DNA of 37,895 nt from NCBI GenBank assembly GCA_910587545.1, contig CAJUMI010000020.1:1-37895 (forward strand). Direction: 5' to 3'. Of this stretch, positions 15,991 to 24,884 are shown piece after piece. Every line of letters begins with the position of its first letter. The first letter of the stretch is position 1. The notes beneath the pieces are model-generated. The model searched no databases and was not told the DNA's origin. It worked only from the letters and a program-made list of their open reading frames with translations. This DNA comes from an uncultured Muribaculaceae bacterium (GTDB lineage: Bacteria; Bacteroidota; Bacteroidia; Bacteroidales; Muribaculaceae). A program made the position numbers and the translations under genes.

Positions 15991-16424
15991 TCTTTCTCGG
16001 CGGTGAGTTTTTTGAATTCGTGATAGTCGCGGATATAGTCGGCCTCGTCATATTTCGCGGATGCGAGGACCAGACATATCGAGCCTGATGAGAAGTTGTC
16101 GAGCGTCCGCCAGATGCCGGCCGGCAGCAGCAGACCTTTCGACGGATTGTTGAGGCTCACTCTCCTGACCGAATGTCCGTCGTCGACGACTACATCAAAT
16201 GATCCGGCGAGCGGAATGACAAGCTCGAGAGTGTCGATGTGGGAATGACCTCCGCGCTCGGCTCCCGCAGGCAGGTCATAGAGGTAGTAGACACGTTTGA
16301 TGCCGAACGGCGCGGTCGCGAGGTTCTCCATGACCGACAGCCGTCCGTTGTCGTGGTAGACGGTTTTGAGGTCGATGATCCTGCAGTCATCGATATTCGA
16401 ACGTCTGTGGCTATAGGAGTTCAT
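15987..16424 (-). CDS. FdtA/QdtA-like dTDP-sugar 3,4-ketoisomerase (cupin 1)
   Basis: 145 aa from the ATG at 16424, chosen because the longer frame to 16520 runs in a poorly conserved stretch inside cupin 2. WxcM-like cupin that converts dTDP-4-keto-6-deoxyglucose to the 3-keto form, feeding the adjacent aminotransferase. The pattern VYYLYDLPAGAERGGHSH contains the HxH pair (HSH) and conserved Tyr and Arg of the family, and RRVSLNNPSKGLLLPAGIWR is the second cupin motif. It overlaps the aminotransferase by 4 nt and cupin 2 by 14 nt. Fdt (3-keto-galacto) versus Qdt (3-keto-gluco) stereochemistry is not distinguishable by eye. Confidence 0.82.
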   Translation of the reverse strand: MNSYSHRRSNIDDCRIIDLKTVYHDNGRLSVMENLATAPFGIKRVYYLYDLPAGAERGGHSHIDTLELVIPLAGSFDVVVDDGHSVRRVSLNNPSKGLLLPAGIWRTLDNFSSGSICLVLASAKYDEADYIRDYHEFKKLTAEKE

Positions 16425-16830
16425 CGGCAAGTGAAGATTTGAATTGTTGATAGTCGCGGATATAGTCGGCCTCGTCGAAGAGCTTGGAGGCGATGGTGAG
16501 ACATGTCGTGCCGGTGACAAAATCTGTTATCGTGCGCCAGGTCATCGGCGGTATATAAAGCCCGGCATTGCTGCGGTTGAGAGTGAACGGCCGGCTGTCG
16601 CCGCCGCGGTCGATGGTGACGGTGCATTGGCCTGATGTGGCGATGATCACCTCGGCGCATGTGCGCATGGCGCGGCCGTGACGTTCGCGCCACGACGGGA
16701 CATCGTAGGTCCAGTATACGCGTTCGATCTCGAAGGGCAGTATCTTGCCGCCCTCTGCAAACGACAGATTGCCCCGTGGATCTTTGATCTGAGGAAATTC
16801 GATAATGTGTGGTTCAAAAAACTTTTCCAT
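16411..16830 (-). CDS. FdtA/QdtA-like cupin 2, variant active site
   Basis: 139-aa paralogue of cupin 1: the shared ends FDEADYIRDYQQFK and VYWTYDVPSWRERHGR align well with cupin 1 (YDEADYIRDYHEFK; VYYLYDLPAGAERGG). Where cupin 1 has the HxH pair, this protein has HGR, so the second histidine of the presumed catalytic pair is missing. It could be an isomerase of different specificity, a subunit that dimerises with cupin 1, or a decayed copy; the good reading frame argues against decay. It overlaps rmlA by 17 nt and cupin 1 by 14 nt. Confidence 0.8.
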   Translation of the reverse strand: MEKFFEPHIIEFPQIKDPRGNLSFAEGGKILPFEIERVYWTYDVPSWRERHGRAMRTCAEVIIATSGQCTVTIDRGGDSRPFTLNRSNAGLYIPPMTWRTITDFVTGTTCLTIASKLFDEADYIRDYQQFKSSLADELL

Positions 16831-17695
16831 CGGCCAATTTTATTAGATATTGTCCGTAGTCGGTGTTGGCGAGCCGCTGTCCGAGACGGCTGAGTTCTTC
16901 TGCGGAGATGAAGCCGCGCCTGTATGCAACCTCTTCGGGAGAGGAGATCACTATGCTCTGGCGACGTTCGATGGCTTCGACGAAATTCGAGGCATCTATA
17001 AGAGAGTCTACCGTGCCTGTGTCGAGCCATGCGAAACCACGGCCGAAGCATTTCACTCTCAGTCGCCGTCGGCGCAGATACTCGCCGTTGACCGAGGTGA
17101 TCTCGTATTCGCCTCTTGCCGACGGCCTTACTCCGGCAGCTATATCGACAACATCGTTGGGGTAGAAGTAAAGACCCGCTACAGCCTTGTCGCTGTGCGG
17201 CTCTGTCGGTTTCTCTACAATCTCTACGGGATAGCCGTCCGCATCGAGAGTCACCACCCCGAAACGCCCGGGGTCGGAGACCGGATAGGCGAAAACTGTG
17301 GCGAGCCCGTTGCCGGCGTTGTTGACCGCATCAAGCATCATACCGGTGAAGCCCTGGCCGTAGAAGATATTGTCGCCGAGTATGAGACACACAGAGTCGT
17401 CGCCGATGAACTCGCGGCCGATGACAAAGGCCTGTGCCAGTCCGTCGGGCTGCTGCTGCACGGCATAGGAGAAACTCACTCCCCAGCTGCTGCCGTCGCC
17501 GAGCAGGCGTTCGATCTGCGGAAGATCCATAGGAGTGGAGATGATCAGTATGTCGCGTATCCCGGCAAGCATGAGTGTCGACACCGGATAGTAGATCATC
17601 GGTTTGTCGTAGACGGGTACAAGCTGTTTTGACAGCGCGAGGGTTATAGGGTAGAGTCGGGTGCCGGCCCCGCCGGCTAATACGATGCCTTTCAT
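16814..17695 (-). CDS. rmlA: Glucose-1-phosphate thymidylyltransferase
   Basis: 293 aa. Makes dTDP-glucose from dTTP and glucose-1-phosphate, the entry step to dTDP-deoxysugars. The nucleotidyltransferase signature KGIVLAGGAGTRLYPIT, then SKQLVPVYDKPMIYYP, VIGREFIGDDSVCLILGDN and EKPTEPHSD are the standard RmlA blocks. Length is normal. It heads the sugar sub-block, followed by the two cupins and the aminotransferase. RmlB, the 4,6-dehydratase between RmlA and the cupins, is not in the window and must be encoded elsewhere. The gap to cdaA is 20 nt. Confidence 0.96.
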   Translation of the reverse strand: MKGIVLAGGAGTRLYPITLALSKQLVPVYDKPMIYYPVSTLMLAGIRDILIISTPMDLPQIERLLGDGSSWGVSFSYAVQQQPDGLAQAFVIGREFIGDDSVCLILGDNIFYGQGFTGMMLDAVNNAGNGLATVFAYPVSDPGRFGVVTLDADGYPVEIVEKPTEPHSDKAVAGLYFYPNDVVDIAAGVRPSARGEYEITSVNGEYLRRRRLRVKCFGRGFAWLDTGTVDSLIDASNFVEAIERRQSIVISSPEEVAYRRGFISAEELSRLGQRLANTDYGQYLIKLADGKVF

Positions 17696-17715
17696 CTTCG
17701 GTCTGGATTTGAGGA

Positions 17716-18492
17716 TTATTGAGGTTCAAGAACTGAAAGACGATGCTCGAGCTCGGTCGAGGTGAGCCGTGTCGAGAGACGTCCGCGGTGAGCCATCGAG
17801 ATGCTGCCCGTCTCCTCTGAAACGACTATGGCCACGGCGTCTGTAGCCTGAGCTATGCCGAGCGCCGAACGGTGACGCAGTCCGAGTGAGCGCGGGACGT
17901 TGCTGTCATGGCTGACAGGGAGTATGCAGCCGGCTGCCGCTATGCGGTCTCCGGCGACGATCATCGCGCCGTCGTGGAGCGGGGAATTCTTGAAGAATAT
18001 GTTTTCGATCAGGCGGGTGTTTATTTCCGCGTCGATGATGTCTCCTGTCTTCTCGTAGTTGTCGAGCGGTATCGACTGCTCGATCACGATCAGCGCGCCG
18101 GTCTTGCTCTTCGACATCGACATGCAGGCATAGACGATAGGCAGCACCCATTTGCGCGAATCGGCATCCAGCTCGGCTTTGTGGTGGTGAAAGAGCTGGT
18201 TGAGAAATCTCCATCGTCTGTGTGAGCCGAGCTCGACGAGAAAGCGCTTGATCTGATCGACGAATAGAATGACGAGGATCAGCAGTCCGATGCTCATGAA
18301 CTTGTCGAGGATGGTGCCGATGAGCTTCATGTTGAAGATCTCTGACGCGAGAGCCCATACGACGATAAATGCCATGATGCCGTAGAAGATGTTGATCGTG
18401 CCTGACTCCTTCATCAGCCTGTAGATGTAGAAGAGCAGCAGTGCGACCAGGAGAATGTCGATTATGTCTTTTATTCCGAACGATAGCAGCAT
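17716..18492 (-). CDS. cdaA: Diadenylate cyclase CdaA (c-di-AMP synthase)
   Basis: 258 aa. Converts two ATP into cyclic di-AMP, a second messenger tied to osmotic, potassium and cell-wall homeostasis. The N-terminus has about three membrane segments (about 10-27, 35-55, 62-85), then the DAC domain: DGA near residue 174 and RHR near residue 206 are the catalytic motifs. Only 14 nt downstream of folP. This CdaA class usually neighbours a regulator CdaR (YbbR) in Firmicutes; none is seen here. Confidence 0.94.
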   Translation of the reverse strand: MLLSFGIKDIIDILLVALLLFYIYRLMKESGTINIFYGIMAFIVVWALASEIFNMKLIGTILDKFMSIGLLILVILFVDQIKRFLVELGSHRRWRFLNQLFHHHKAELDADSRKWVLPIVYACMSMSKSKTGALIVIEQSIPLDNYEKTGDIIDAEINTRLIENIFFKNSPLHDGAMIVAGDRIAAAGCILPVSHDSNVPRSLGLRHRSALGIAQATDAVAIVVSEETGSISMAHRGRLSTRLTSTELEHRLSVLEPQ

Positions 18493-18506
18493 GGCGTTTG
18501 CATGTC

Positions 18507-19349
18507 TTAGACCTCGTTGAGGCAGGTTATGATGTCGACGGCCTCTCTGGCGGCTTTCACGTCGTGGACTCGCAGTATCGATGCTCCGCGTTCGAGCGCG
18601 AGTGTGTTGATGACGGTTGTGGCGTTGAGCGCTTCGGCGGCGCTGACGCCCAGCAGACGAGTGACCATCGATTTGCGCGATACTCCGACAAGCAGCGGCA
18701 GGCCGAAGCGTTCGAAGATCTCGAGATCGCGGAGCAGACGGTAGTTCTGCTCGAGTGTCTTGGCAAAACCGAAGCCAGGGTCGACTATGACATCGCTGAC
18801 ACCCATCAGAGCCAGCCGTTCGACCTTGGGAGCCAGTTCAGACATTACGCCGGTTGTCACACCGTCGGGATAATCGGTCAGCGACTGCATGGTCGACGGT
18901 GTGCCGCGCATGTGCATGAGGATATAGGGTACGCGGAGCGATGCGACGGTCTCGAACATCCTGTCGTCGAGTGTTCCGCCTGAAATGTCGTTGATGATAT
19001 CCGCCCCTGACTCAGTGACGCACCAGCGCGCGACGTCGGCGCGGAAAGTGTCTACGGATATCGGAATGTCGGGCGCGGCTTTTCTTACGGCTTCGAGGCC
19101 CGACGCCAGCCGGCGTATCTCCTCGTCGGCGCTGACATCGTCAGCGCCCGGACGCGAGGAATATGCTCCGACGTCAATCATGTCGGCGCCTTCGGCTACG
19201 GCTGTCCTGACCCTCTCCTCGACGAGGCCTGGCGTGAGGCTCCGGCTGCCGGCATAGAATGAGTCAGGCGTCACGTTGATTATCGCCATGACTGCCGGTC
19301 GACAGAAGGTGACAAGCCTGCCCTTTATGTTAAGAGAGAAGGGTTTCAT
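18507..19349 (-). CDS. folP: Dihydropteroate synthase
   Basis: 280 aa. Condenses p-aminobenzoate with 6-hydroxymethyl-dihydropterin diphosphate in folate synthesis; the sulfonamide target. Motifs: MAIINVTPDSFYAGSR near residue 22, VDVGAYSSRPGAD near 60, ADIINDISGG, ILMHMRGTPSTMQ and IVDPGFGFAKTLEQN. In this family the Ser-Arg-Pro-Gly of the p-aminobenzoate loop is present. Spaced 12 nt from typA and 14 nt from cdaA, so an operon member. Confidence 0.96.
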   Translation of the reverse strand: MKPFSLNIKGRLVTFCRPAVMAIINVTPDSFYAGSRSLTPGLVEERVRTAVAEGADMIDVGAYSSRPGADDVSADEEIRRLASGLEAVRKAAPDIPISVDTFRADVARWCVTESGADIINDISGGTLDDRMFETVASLRVPYILMHMRGTPSTMQSLTDYPDGVTTGVMSELAPKVERLALMGVSDVIVDPGFGFAKTLEQNYRLLRDLEIFERFGLPLLVGVSRKSMVTRLLGVSAAEALNATTVINTLALERGASILRVHDVKAAREAVDIITCLNEV

Positions 19350-19361
19350 CGGCGGAGCGGC

Positions 19362-21161
19362 TCAGCTTTTTCCGGCGCGCTTGCGCTCGAGTTCGTCAAG
19401 AATGATTTTGCGCAGACGGAGATGGTGGGGCGTTACCTCTACATATTCGTCCTCTTTGATATATTCGAGCGCTTCCTCGAGGCTGAACACGACGGGCGGA
19501 ACGATCCGCGCCTTGTCGTCAGCGCCTGACGCGCGCATGTTGGTGAGCTTCTTTGACTTGGTCACATTCACGACTATGTCGTTGTCCTTGGCGTTCTCGC
19601 CGACGATCTGACCGGCATAGACCTCTTCCTGAGGGAAGATGAAGAAGCGTCCGCGATCCTGGAGTTTGTCTATCGCGTAGGCATAGGCGGTTCCGGCCTC
19701 AAGAGCGATGAGCGATCCGTTGGTGCGGCGCTCGATGTCGCCTTTCCACGGCTGATATTCGAGGAAGCGGTGAGCCATGATCGCCTCACCGGCCGAGGCG
19801 GTAAGGACATTGTTGCGCAGACCGATTATGCCGCGCGACGGTATCTGGAACTCCATGTGCACGCGGTCGTTCTGGGCTGTCATGGTGAGCAGGTCGCCTT
19901 TCCGGCGTGTGACCATGTCGATGATTTTCGACGCGTATTCCTCGGTAACATTGATGGTCAGCAGTTCGACAGGCTCGCATTTCCGGCCGTCGATCTCCTT
20001 TATTATGACCTGAGGCTGCCCGACCTGCAGTTCATAGCCCTCGCGGCGCATGGTCTCGATGAGCACCGAGAGATGCAGCACGCCTCGTCCGTAGACGGTC
20101 CAGATGTCCTCGTTTGACGCCTTCTCGACGCGCAGCGCGAGATTGCGGTCAAGTTCTTTTGTGAGTCTGTCGGCGATGTGACGCGAGGTGACATATTTGC
20201 CGTCGCGCCCGAAGAAGGGGCTGTCGTTGATGGTGAAGGTCATTGACATTGTGGGCTCGTCGATGGCGATGCGGGGCAATGCCTCGGGGTTGTTAATGTC
20301 TGCGACCGTGTCGCCGATCTCGAAACCTTCGATGCCCACGAGAGCGCAGATGTCACCGCTGCTGACTTCCTTGACGCGTTTGCGGCCCATGCCCTCGAAC
20401 GTGTGGAGTTCCTTGATGCGCTGGCGAGAGACTGATCCGTCGCGGCGACAAAGCGCGATGTCCATGCCTTCGCGGAGAGTGCCGCGGTGCACTCGCCCGA
20501 CGGCGATGCGGCCGACGTAGCTCGAGTAGTCGAGCGAGGTGATCAGCATCTGGGCGTCGCCTTCGATCGACTCGGGAGCCGGGATATACTCGATGATAGC
20601 GTCGAGCAGCGGCAGGATGTTGTCGGTGGGCTTCTGCCAGTCGGTGCTCATCCAGCCTTCTTTGGCCGAGCCGAAGATTGTCGGGAAGTCGAGCTGTTCC
20701 TCTGTGGCGTCGAGGTTGAACATCAGGTCGAATACCATTTCCTGCACTTCGTCGGGGCGGCAGTTGGGCTTGTCGACCTTATTTATGACTACGATAGGCT
20801 TCAGGCCGATCTGGATGGCTTTCTGTAGCACGAAACGGGTCTGGGGCATCGGGCCTTCGAAGGCGTCGACCAACAGCAGACAGCCGTCGGCCATGTTGAG
20901 CACACGCTCCACTTCGCCGCCGAAGTCGGCGTGACCCGGAGTGTCGATTATGTTGATTTTTGTATCCTTATAGTCGATTGAAACGTTTTTAGAGAGGATT
21001 GTTATGCCTCTTTCGCGTTCGAGATCATTGTTGTCAAGAATAAGTTCGCCTGTGTTTTGATTGTCTCTGAACAGATGCCCGGCGAGCAGCATTTTGTCGA
21101 CGACCGTTGTCTTGCCGTGGTCGACATGGGCTATGATAGCGATGTTTCTGATATTCTGCAT
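19362..21161 (-). CDS. typA: Ribosome-associated GTPase TypA/BipA
   Basis: 599 aa. Translational GTPase that assists 50S assembly and stress growth. G1 is AHVDHGKTT, switch I is RERGIT, G3 is DTPGHADF, and G4 is NKVDKPNCRP. The domain order G, beta-barrel, EF-G-like domains, then the BipA-specific C-terminus is complete and the length is typical. A -7 element (21186-21193) lies 24-32 nt upstream of its ATG, inside the end of the DUF418 gene, giving it a likely independent promoter. Confidence 0.97.
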   Translation of the reverse strand: MQNIRNIAIIAHVDHGKTTVVDKMLLAGHLFRDNQNTGELILDNNDLERERGITILSKNVSIDYKDTKINIIDTPGHADFGGEVERVLNMADGCLLLVDAFEGPMPQTRFVLQKAIQIGLKPIVVINKVDKPNCRPDEVQEMVFDLMFNLDATEEQLDFPTIFGSAKEGWMSTDWQKPTDNILPLLDAIIEYIPAPESIEGDAQMLITSLDYSSYVGRIAVGRVHRGTLREGMDIALCRRDGSVSRQRIKELHTFEGMGRKRVKEVSSGDICALVGIEGFEIGDTVADINNPEALPRIAIDEPTMSMTFTINDSPFFGRDGKYVTSRHIADRLTKELDRNLALRVEKASNEDIWTVYGRGVLHLSVLIETMRREGYELQVGQPQVIIKEIDGRKCEPVELLTINVTEEYASKIIDMVTRRKGDLLTMTAQNDRVHMEFQIPSRGIIGLRNNVLTASAGEAIMAHRFLEYQPWKGDIERRTNGSLIALEAGTAYAYAIDKLQDRGRFFIFPQEEVYAGQIVGENAKDNDIVVNVTKSKKLTNMRASGADDKARIVPPVVFSLEEALEYIKEDEYVEVTPHHLRLRKIILDELERKRAGKS

Positions 21162-21177
21162 TGATTGCTATGTTTTC

Positions 21178-22398
21178 TCAAGCGACAAAGTTACGAATTT
21201 TTTGCGAATTTGAGTCTGATCCGAGCCATGTAAGTTTCTTCCAGATGTATTCGAGTGGTCCCTGGCGGTGGCGACGGAGCCACATGCGGCTCCATATAAG
21301 TTGGATAGTGGCAATGATGATGGCTATCGCGATGCATGCGCTTGCTCCGGTCTTGTCATAAAGTCCGAGGCCGCAGTGATAGAAAACGGACACTCCGATT
21401 ATCGACTGGGTGATATAGTTTGTGAGGCTCATGCGGCCGTAGGGGATCAGCAGACGCTGCAGCTTATAGCCCGATCCGCGGTAAATCCATAGAAGCATGA
21501 AACCCGATACAAGTATGGCCGTTGTGGCTACGTTGAACATTCTTGCAAGGGCCACGTTGTAGTATGCCGTCGTGGTCGGGTTGTCGAGCAGCGCGGGTAT
21601 ATGGCTTTTCAGACAGTAGAGCGGCACAGACGCGATCAGACCTGCCGTCAGGACCTTCTTCCAGAAACGGGCTGACTCTTCTGTGACTGCGAAATAGTTC
21701 TTGCGTCCGAGCAGCATGCCTGTGATGAATAGTGCGGGAGTGAGGAATATGCGCCCCGATTCGATCTGCCACAGGTTGCTGTATAATATGCCGTCGTGGA
21801 GATTGCTCCATAGGGTTTCCATGATGTTGCCGTTGCGTCCGACCTGATCGGCAGCCATCGCGAACGGCATGAAAAGAGAATCTGTGTCGACATATCCCGG
21901 ATTGAGCGATGAATATATCACTTTTATCCATGCCACAGGCTGCAGCATAAGTAACGCGGAGATAATTATCAGTGTGCGGTTGCTGCATGAGCTCGCCGGG
22001 ATAAGAAACAGTCCGCAGAAGGCATAAAGTAGCAGTATGTCGCCGTTATAGAAAAGCGAGTGCAGCAGAGCGAAGCCGGCGAGCAGCAGCATGCGCAGGG
22101 CAAAACGCGCCCGAAAATCGCAGCCGCGTCTGCGGGCGTTTCGCATCTGTATGAAAAAACTGAAGCCGAAGAGCAGAGAGAAAGTCGCATATGCGTTACC
22201 GCCGAGAATAAAGAATGTCGTGTCGAATATGGCTGTGTCGATTGTCTGAAGCCATGACGGTAGTCCTTGAGGCACACAAAACAGATTGTAATGTTCGAGA
22301 CAGTGTAATATGACTATCGCGAATAAAGCCCATCCGCGCAAGGCGTCGACCGCGGCGAGTCGCGAGCCTTCAGGCTGCAGGTTGGAGATTTTGGTCAT
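21178..22398 (-). CDS. DUF418 (YeiB-like) inner-membrane protein
   Basis: 406 aa. The N-terminal motif VDALRGWALFAIVILHCLEHYN is the family signature, related to acyltransferase-3-like membrane proteins, and about ten hydrophobic segments follow. The C-terminal YGRMSLTNYITQS and a short basic tail also fit DUF418. The biochemical role is not known to me. Its last codons overlap the typA promoter, and a consensus promoter lies 35-65 nt upstream of its ATG. It is the first gene of the eleven-gene run. Confidence 0.87.
   Translation of the reverse strand: MTKISNLQPEGSRLAAVDALRGWALFAIVILHCLEHYNLFCVPQGLPSWLQTIDTAIFDTTFFILGGNAYATFSLLFGFSFFIQMRNARRRGCDFRARFALRMLLLAGFALLHSLFYNGDILLLYAFCGLFLIPASSCSNRTLIIISALLMLQPVAWIKVIYSSLNPGYVDTDSLFMPFAMAADQVGRNGNIMETLWSNLHDGILYSNLWQIESGRIFLTPALFITGMLLGRKNYFAVTEESARFWKKVLTAGLIASVPLYCLKSHIPALLDNPTTTAYYNVALARMFNVATTAILVSGFMLLWIYRGSGYKLQRLLIPYGRMSLTNYITQSIIGVSVFYHCGLGLYDKTGASACIAIAIIIATIQLIWSRMWLRRHRQGPLEYIWKKLTWLGSDSNSQKIRNFVA
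21186..21193 (-). promoter_or_regulatory. typA -7 element, inside the end of the DUF418 gene
   Basis: TAACTTTG on the minus strand, perfect to consensus, with a start point predicted near 21180. No convincing -33 (TTTG) was found about 20 nt upstream. Confidence 0.5.
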
Positions 22399-22432
22399 AA
22401 GTGTGTAAATTGTTTGAGTTGTTATTGGAATA

Positions 22433-22463
22433 CAAAGTTAATGGATATGATGATATAAGACAA
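22433..22463 (-). promoter_or_regulatory. Promoter of the DUF418-to-GT2 operon
   Basis: Minus-strand TTG (22461-22463), 20-nt spacer, TAACTTTG (22433-22440). The start point is expected near 22426, a leader of about 28 nt. Confidence 0.7.
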
Positions 22464-22635
22464 GACCGCCCTGCGCCAGATGAGCAAGCTGACCGTCAGT
22501 CTGCCCCGCTCCCCCCCGGTTCAGTGGATGGCGATATTAATTTGTGAATGTGCCATAATGACGGTGAAATCTTGTAATTTCAGTCGTCTGAAAAGAAAAA
22601 CCCCTTAAAAGATTACTTTATTCTAAAAAGATGCT

Positions 22636-22643
22636 TAAATTTG
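22636..22643 (+). promoter_or_regulatory. -7 element of the FN3-like lipoprotein/S41 operon
   Basis: TAAATTTG matches TAnnTTTG; it would give a leader of about 85 nt. No clear -33 sequence is seen at the expected distance. Confidence 0.5.
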
Positions 22644-22733
22644 CGACTGGAATCCTGTTTTAGTCTGTTCCGGATTACCATTTGAACGTAAACAAATAAT
22701 TCTAATTTTATTCACCAATCCAACATTCACATT

Positions 22734-24884
22734 ATGCGAAATTGTTTAAACTTGACGAAAGCACTATTGATTATGGTGCTTGGTCTGCTGCAGTTTTCCT
22801 GCAGTGACGACAACAATGAGCCTGATTCTCCGGTGCCCCCGACGGCAGATGTCGACGTCACCGAAGTTCAGCGTGCATCTGTCTCATTTACCATTAAATC
22901 TTCTGATGCAACCGACTTTGCATACATCATTGCCGAGCAGGGCGCTGATGCTCCCGCTTCTGCCGAAGTTATTTTTGAGACCGGCACCACCGGTATCCTT
23001 GAAAACGGCAGCGTTGCCGTAGTGTCAAACGAAGTCGAAGGAGGTAAAAGCTATGTTGTCTACGCGGCCGTGCGCAAGATCAATCCTTATGTCTACAGTG
23101 AGATTTCCATCACTGACTTCAACACTGATATTCCGTACACAAGTATGATTACACTCAACCGTGTCGGCATCAATGATTTTGCATTCCATATCGAGAAACC
23201 TCAAGGCGCTGAAAAGCTCAAAGAACTTGTCGTGCGCAAGAATGACTACGAGGCCGTAAAGGCAATCCTCGGCGCATTGGCCGATGTCACTCCCGAGATG
23301 TATCTTGACACGTTCGGCAATATTATCACCGACTCGTTTGACGGCGATTACGATAAATTCGGAGCAAATGCCGCAGGTGACTCATACGATCTCCACATCC
23401 ACTCGGCTACGACTTTTATGGTTATGGCTGCAGTGCTGGACGAAAATGGAAAAGTTGACAAAGATCGCTTCCAGTGTGTTGAGTTCGACACCCGCAAAGC
23501 TGATACGACTCCCTATGATCTGGACGTGGATATCAAAACCACCTCGACCTCTGCCTCAGTGACCATCACTCCTGAAGAAGGCATAACCGACTATCGCGCC
23601 ATCGTCGTGACAAAGGCCGATTTCGACTACTCGGCCCGCGAAGGCGAGTCTCAGGTGCGCTTTCTCATCATTGGCCACTGGGATGACAGCACCAATCCCC
23701 AGCGGCGTGCATATACCGGACAGCAGAAACTTGAAGGCAACGGCCTGATCCCCGGCACGCAGTATATGGTGGGTATTGTAGGTTTCGACGCCGAAGGACG
23801 TGAGATTCTCAAGACCATCGAATTCATTACCGGCGAACCCACCGGACCCGCACCCACTTTGACAGTCGTTGAAAGCACGCCCTCCGACGGATCGTCATGG
23901 AATTCTGCCGCCTACAACGTCAAGGCCGATAACGCTGTTGAGATCAAATACGGTTTCTGGCTCAAATCTCAGGTCGATGAGGTTTTAGACCGCGGAAGCT
24001 CGATGGAAGACATTATTGCGGCCAACGGCAACAGTTGCACGGCCGATCAGGTCGCAGCCGCGCTTTCAGCCGATGGACTGACATTCGAAGCCGGAAATCT
24101 CAATCCCGAGACTGAGTATCTGTTTGGCGTCTATGCCCGTACTGAAGAATATGTGACGGCCGTCGAGCATCGTGTGTTCACTACTGACGGCATGCCTCAG
24201 GTCGGCGGTGACGTGCGCAAAAATATGCCCGGCAATTATATGGCCCGCACAACAGACGAGAACGGCGATGAAGTGACATTCCCCGTAACTATCACCACCG
24301 GTGTCAACGACGCCACAACGGCGTCATATGCGTCAGTCAATCGGCTTGTGGCGCTCGGCTTCGGTCCTGCTGATAAATTCCCATGTCTCCTGCCGTCTGA
24401 GATAACAGCCGATGATCCCGACACTGCCTATGGCCCGAAATGGTTCATCGAGTTTACCGAAGAAGGCATAAAAGTGCCTAATGCGGGCGGCAAGAGCTGG
24501 ACAATGGGTATGATCGATGGCGCCGCTACCTATATGCGCGGTTTCGGTATACGCGAGACTGCCAACGGTCCGCGCGAGATGCAGTTCGACGATGACTTTG
24601 AAGTCACTGTGTCAGAGGACGGAAATGTGATAACCGTTAAAGGCACTTTCCACGACATAGGCAACGGCGGCACATGCTATCCTGCCATGTACACTCCGGG
24701 CTCAGGCTGGTTCTCCCCCGACACGTATCACTTCAAGAGCTGCTCTGACATAATACTGACACGTGTCGAGACGACAGCGGCGGCTGCGGGCCTCAGCCCT
24801 GTGATAATGCCCGAGTCTACCGTAATCAACGTATTAAAGTCTAATGCCACCGCGCTCGACCGCGAGGCCTATCGTAAATTATGA
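22734..24884 (+). CDS. Large lipoprotein with FN3-like modules
   Basis: 716 aa. A signal peptide ends in a lipobox with Cys23 (QFSC), then SDDNNEPDSP, the acidic pattern that in Bacteroidetes directs surface export. After that are several beta-rich modules with repeat-like strand order (about 38-130, 135-250, 258-365 and 370-480) resembling fibronectin type III: a start like DVDVTEVQRASVSFTI and an ending like EGGKSYVVYAAVRK. From about 490 a different domain begins (PGNYMARTTDENGDEVTFPVTI). No catalytic motif is seen. The gene overlaps the S41 protease gene by 4 nt, so the products probably work together. FN3 assignment is by pattern, not by search. Confidence 0.75.
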   Translation: MRNCLNLTKALLIMVLGLLQFSCSDDNNEPDSPVPPTADVDVTEVQRASVSFTIKSSDATDFAYIIAEQGADAPASAEVIFETGTTGILENGSVAVVSNEVEGGKSYVVYAAVRKINPYVYSEISITDFNTDIPYTSMITLNRVGINDFAFHIEKPQGAEKLKELVVRKNDYEAVKAILGALADVTPEMYLDTFGNIITDSFDGDYDKFGANAAGDSYDLHIHSATTFMVMAAVLDENGKVDKDRFQCVEFDTRKADTTPYDLDVDIKTTSTSASVTITPEEGITDYRAIVVTKADFDYSAREGESQVRFLIIGHWDDSTNPQRRAYTGQQKLEGNGLIPGTQYMVGIVGFDAEGREILKTIEFITGEPTGPAPTLTVVESTPSDGSSWNSAAYNVKADNAVEIKYGFWLKSQVDEVLDRGSSMEDIIAANGNSCTADQVAAALSADGLTFEAGNLNPETEYLFGVYARTEEYVTAVEHRVFTTDGMPQVGGDVRKNMPGNYMARTTDENGDEVTFPVTITTGVNDATTASYASVNRLVALGFGPADKFPCLLPSEITADDPDTAYGPKWFIEFTEEGIKVPNAGGKSWTMGMIDGAATYMRGFGIRETANGPREMQFDDDFEVTVSEDGNVITVKGTFHDIGNGGTCYPAMYTPGSGWFSPDTYHFKSCSDIILTRVETTAAAAGLSPVIMPESTVINVLKSNATALDREAYRKL

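Larger units (their letters stand above)
22399..22733. other. Divergent intergenic region, two promoters
   Basis: This 335-bp gap carries the DUF418 promoter (22433-22463, minus) and the lipoprotein promoter (22636-22643, plus). A C run of seven lies in 22470-22530. No gene or repeat is visible. Confidence 0.6.

Noticed and set aside
15987..16830. A single frameshifted gene instead of two cupins
   Set aside because: Each has a complete cupin and its own start; the overlap is 14 nt and both tails carry DEADYIRDY, so this is a tandem duplication.
16850..17632. 260-aa plus-strand open frame
   Set aside because: Antisense to rmlA, which has full family motifs.
22470..22530. Possible hairpin or small RNA in the C-rich intergenic patch
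   Set aside because: No extended stem or U tract could be traced.
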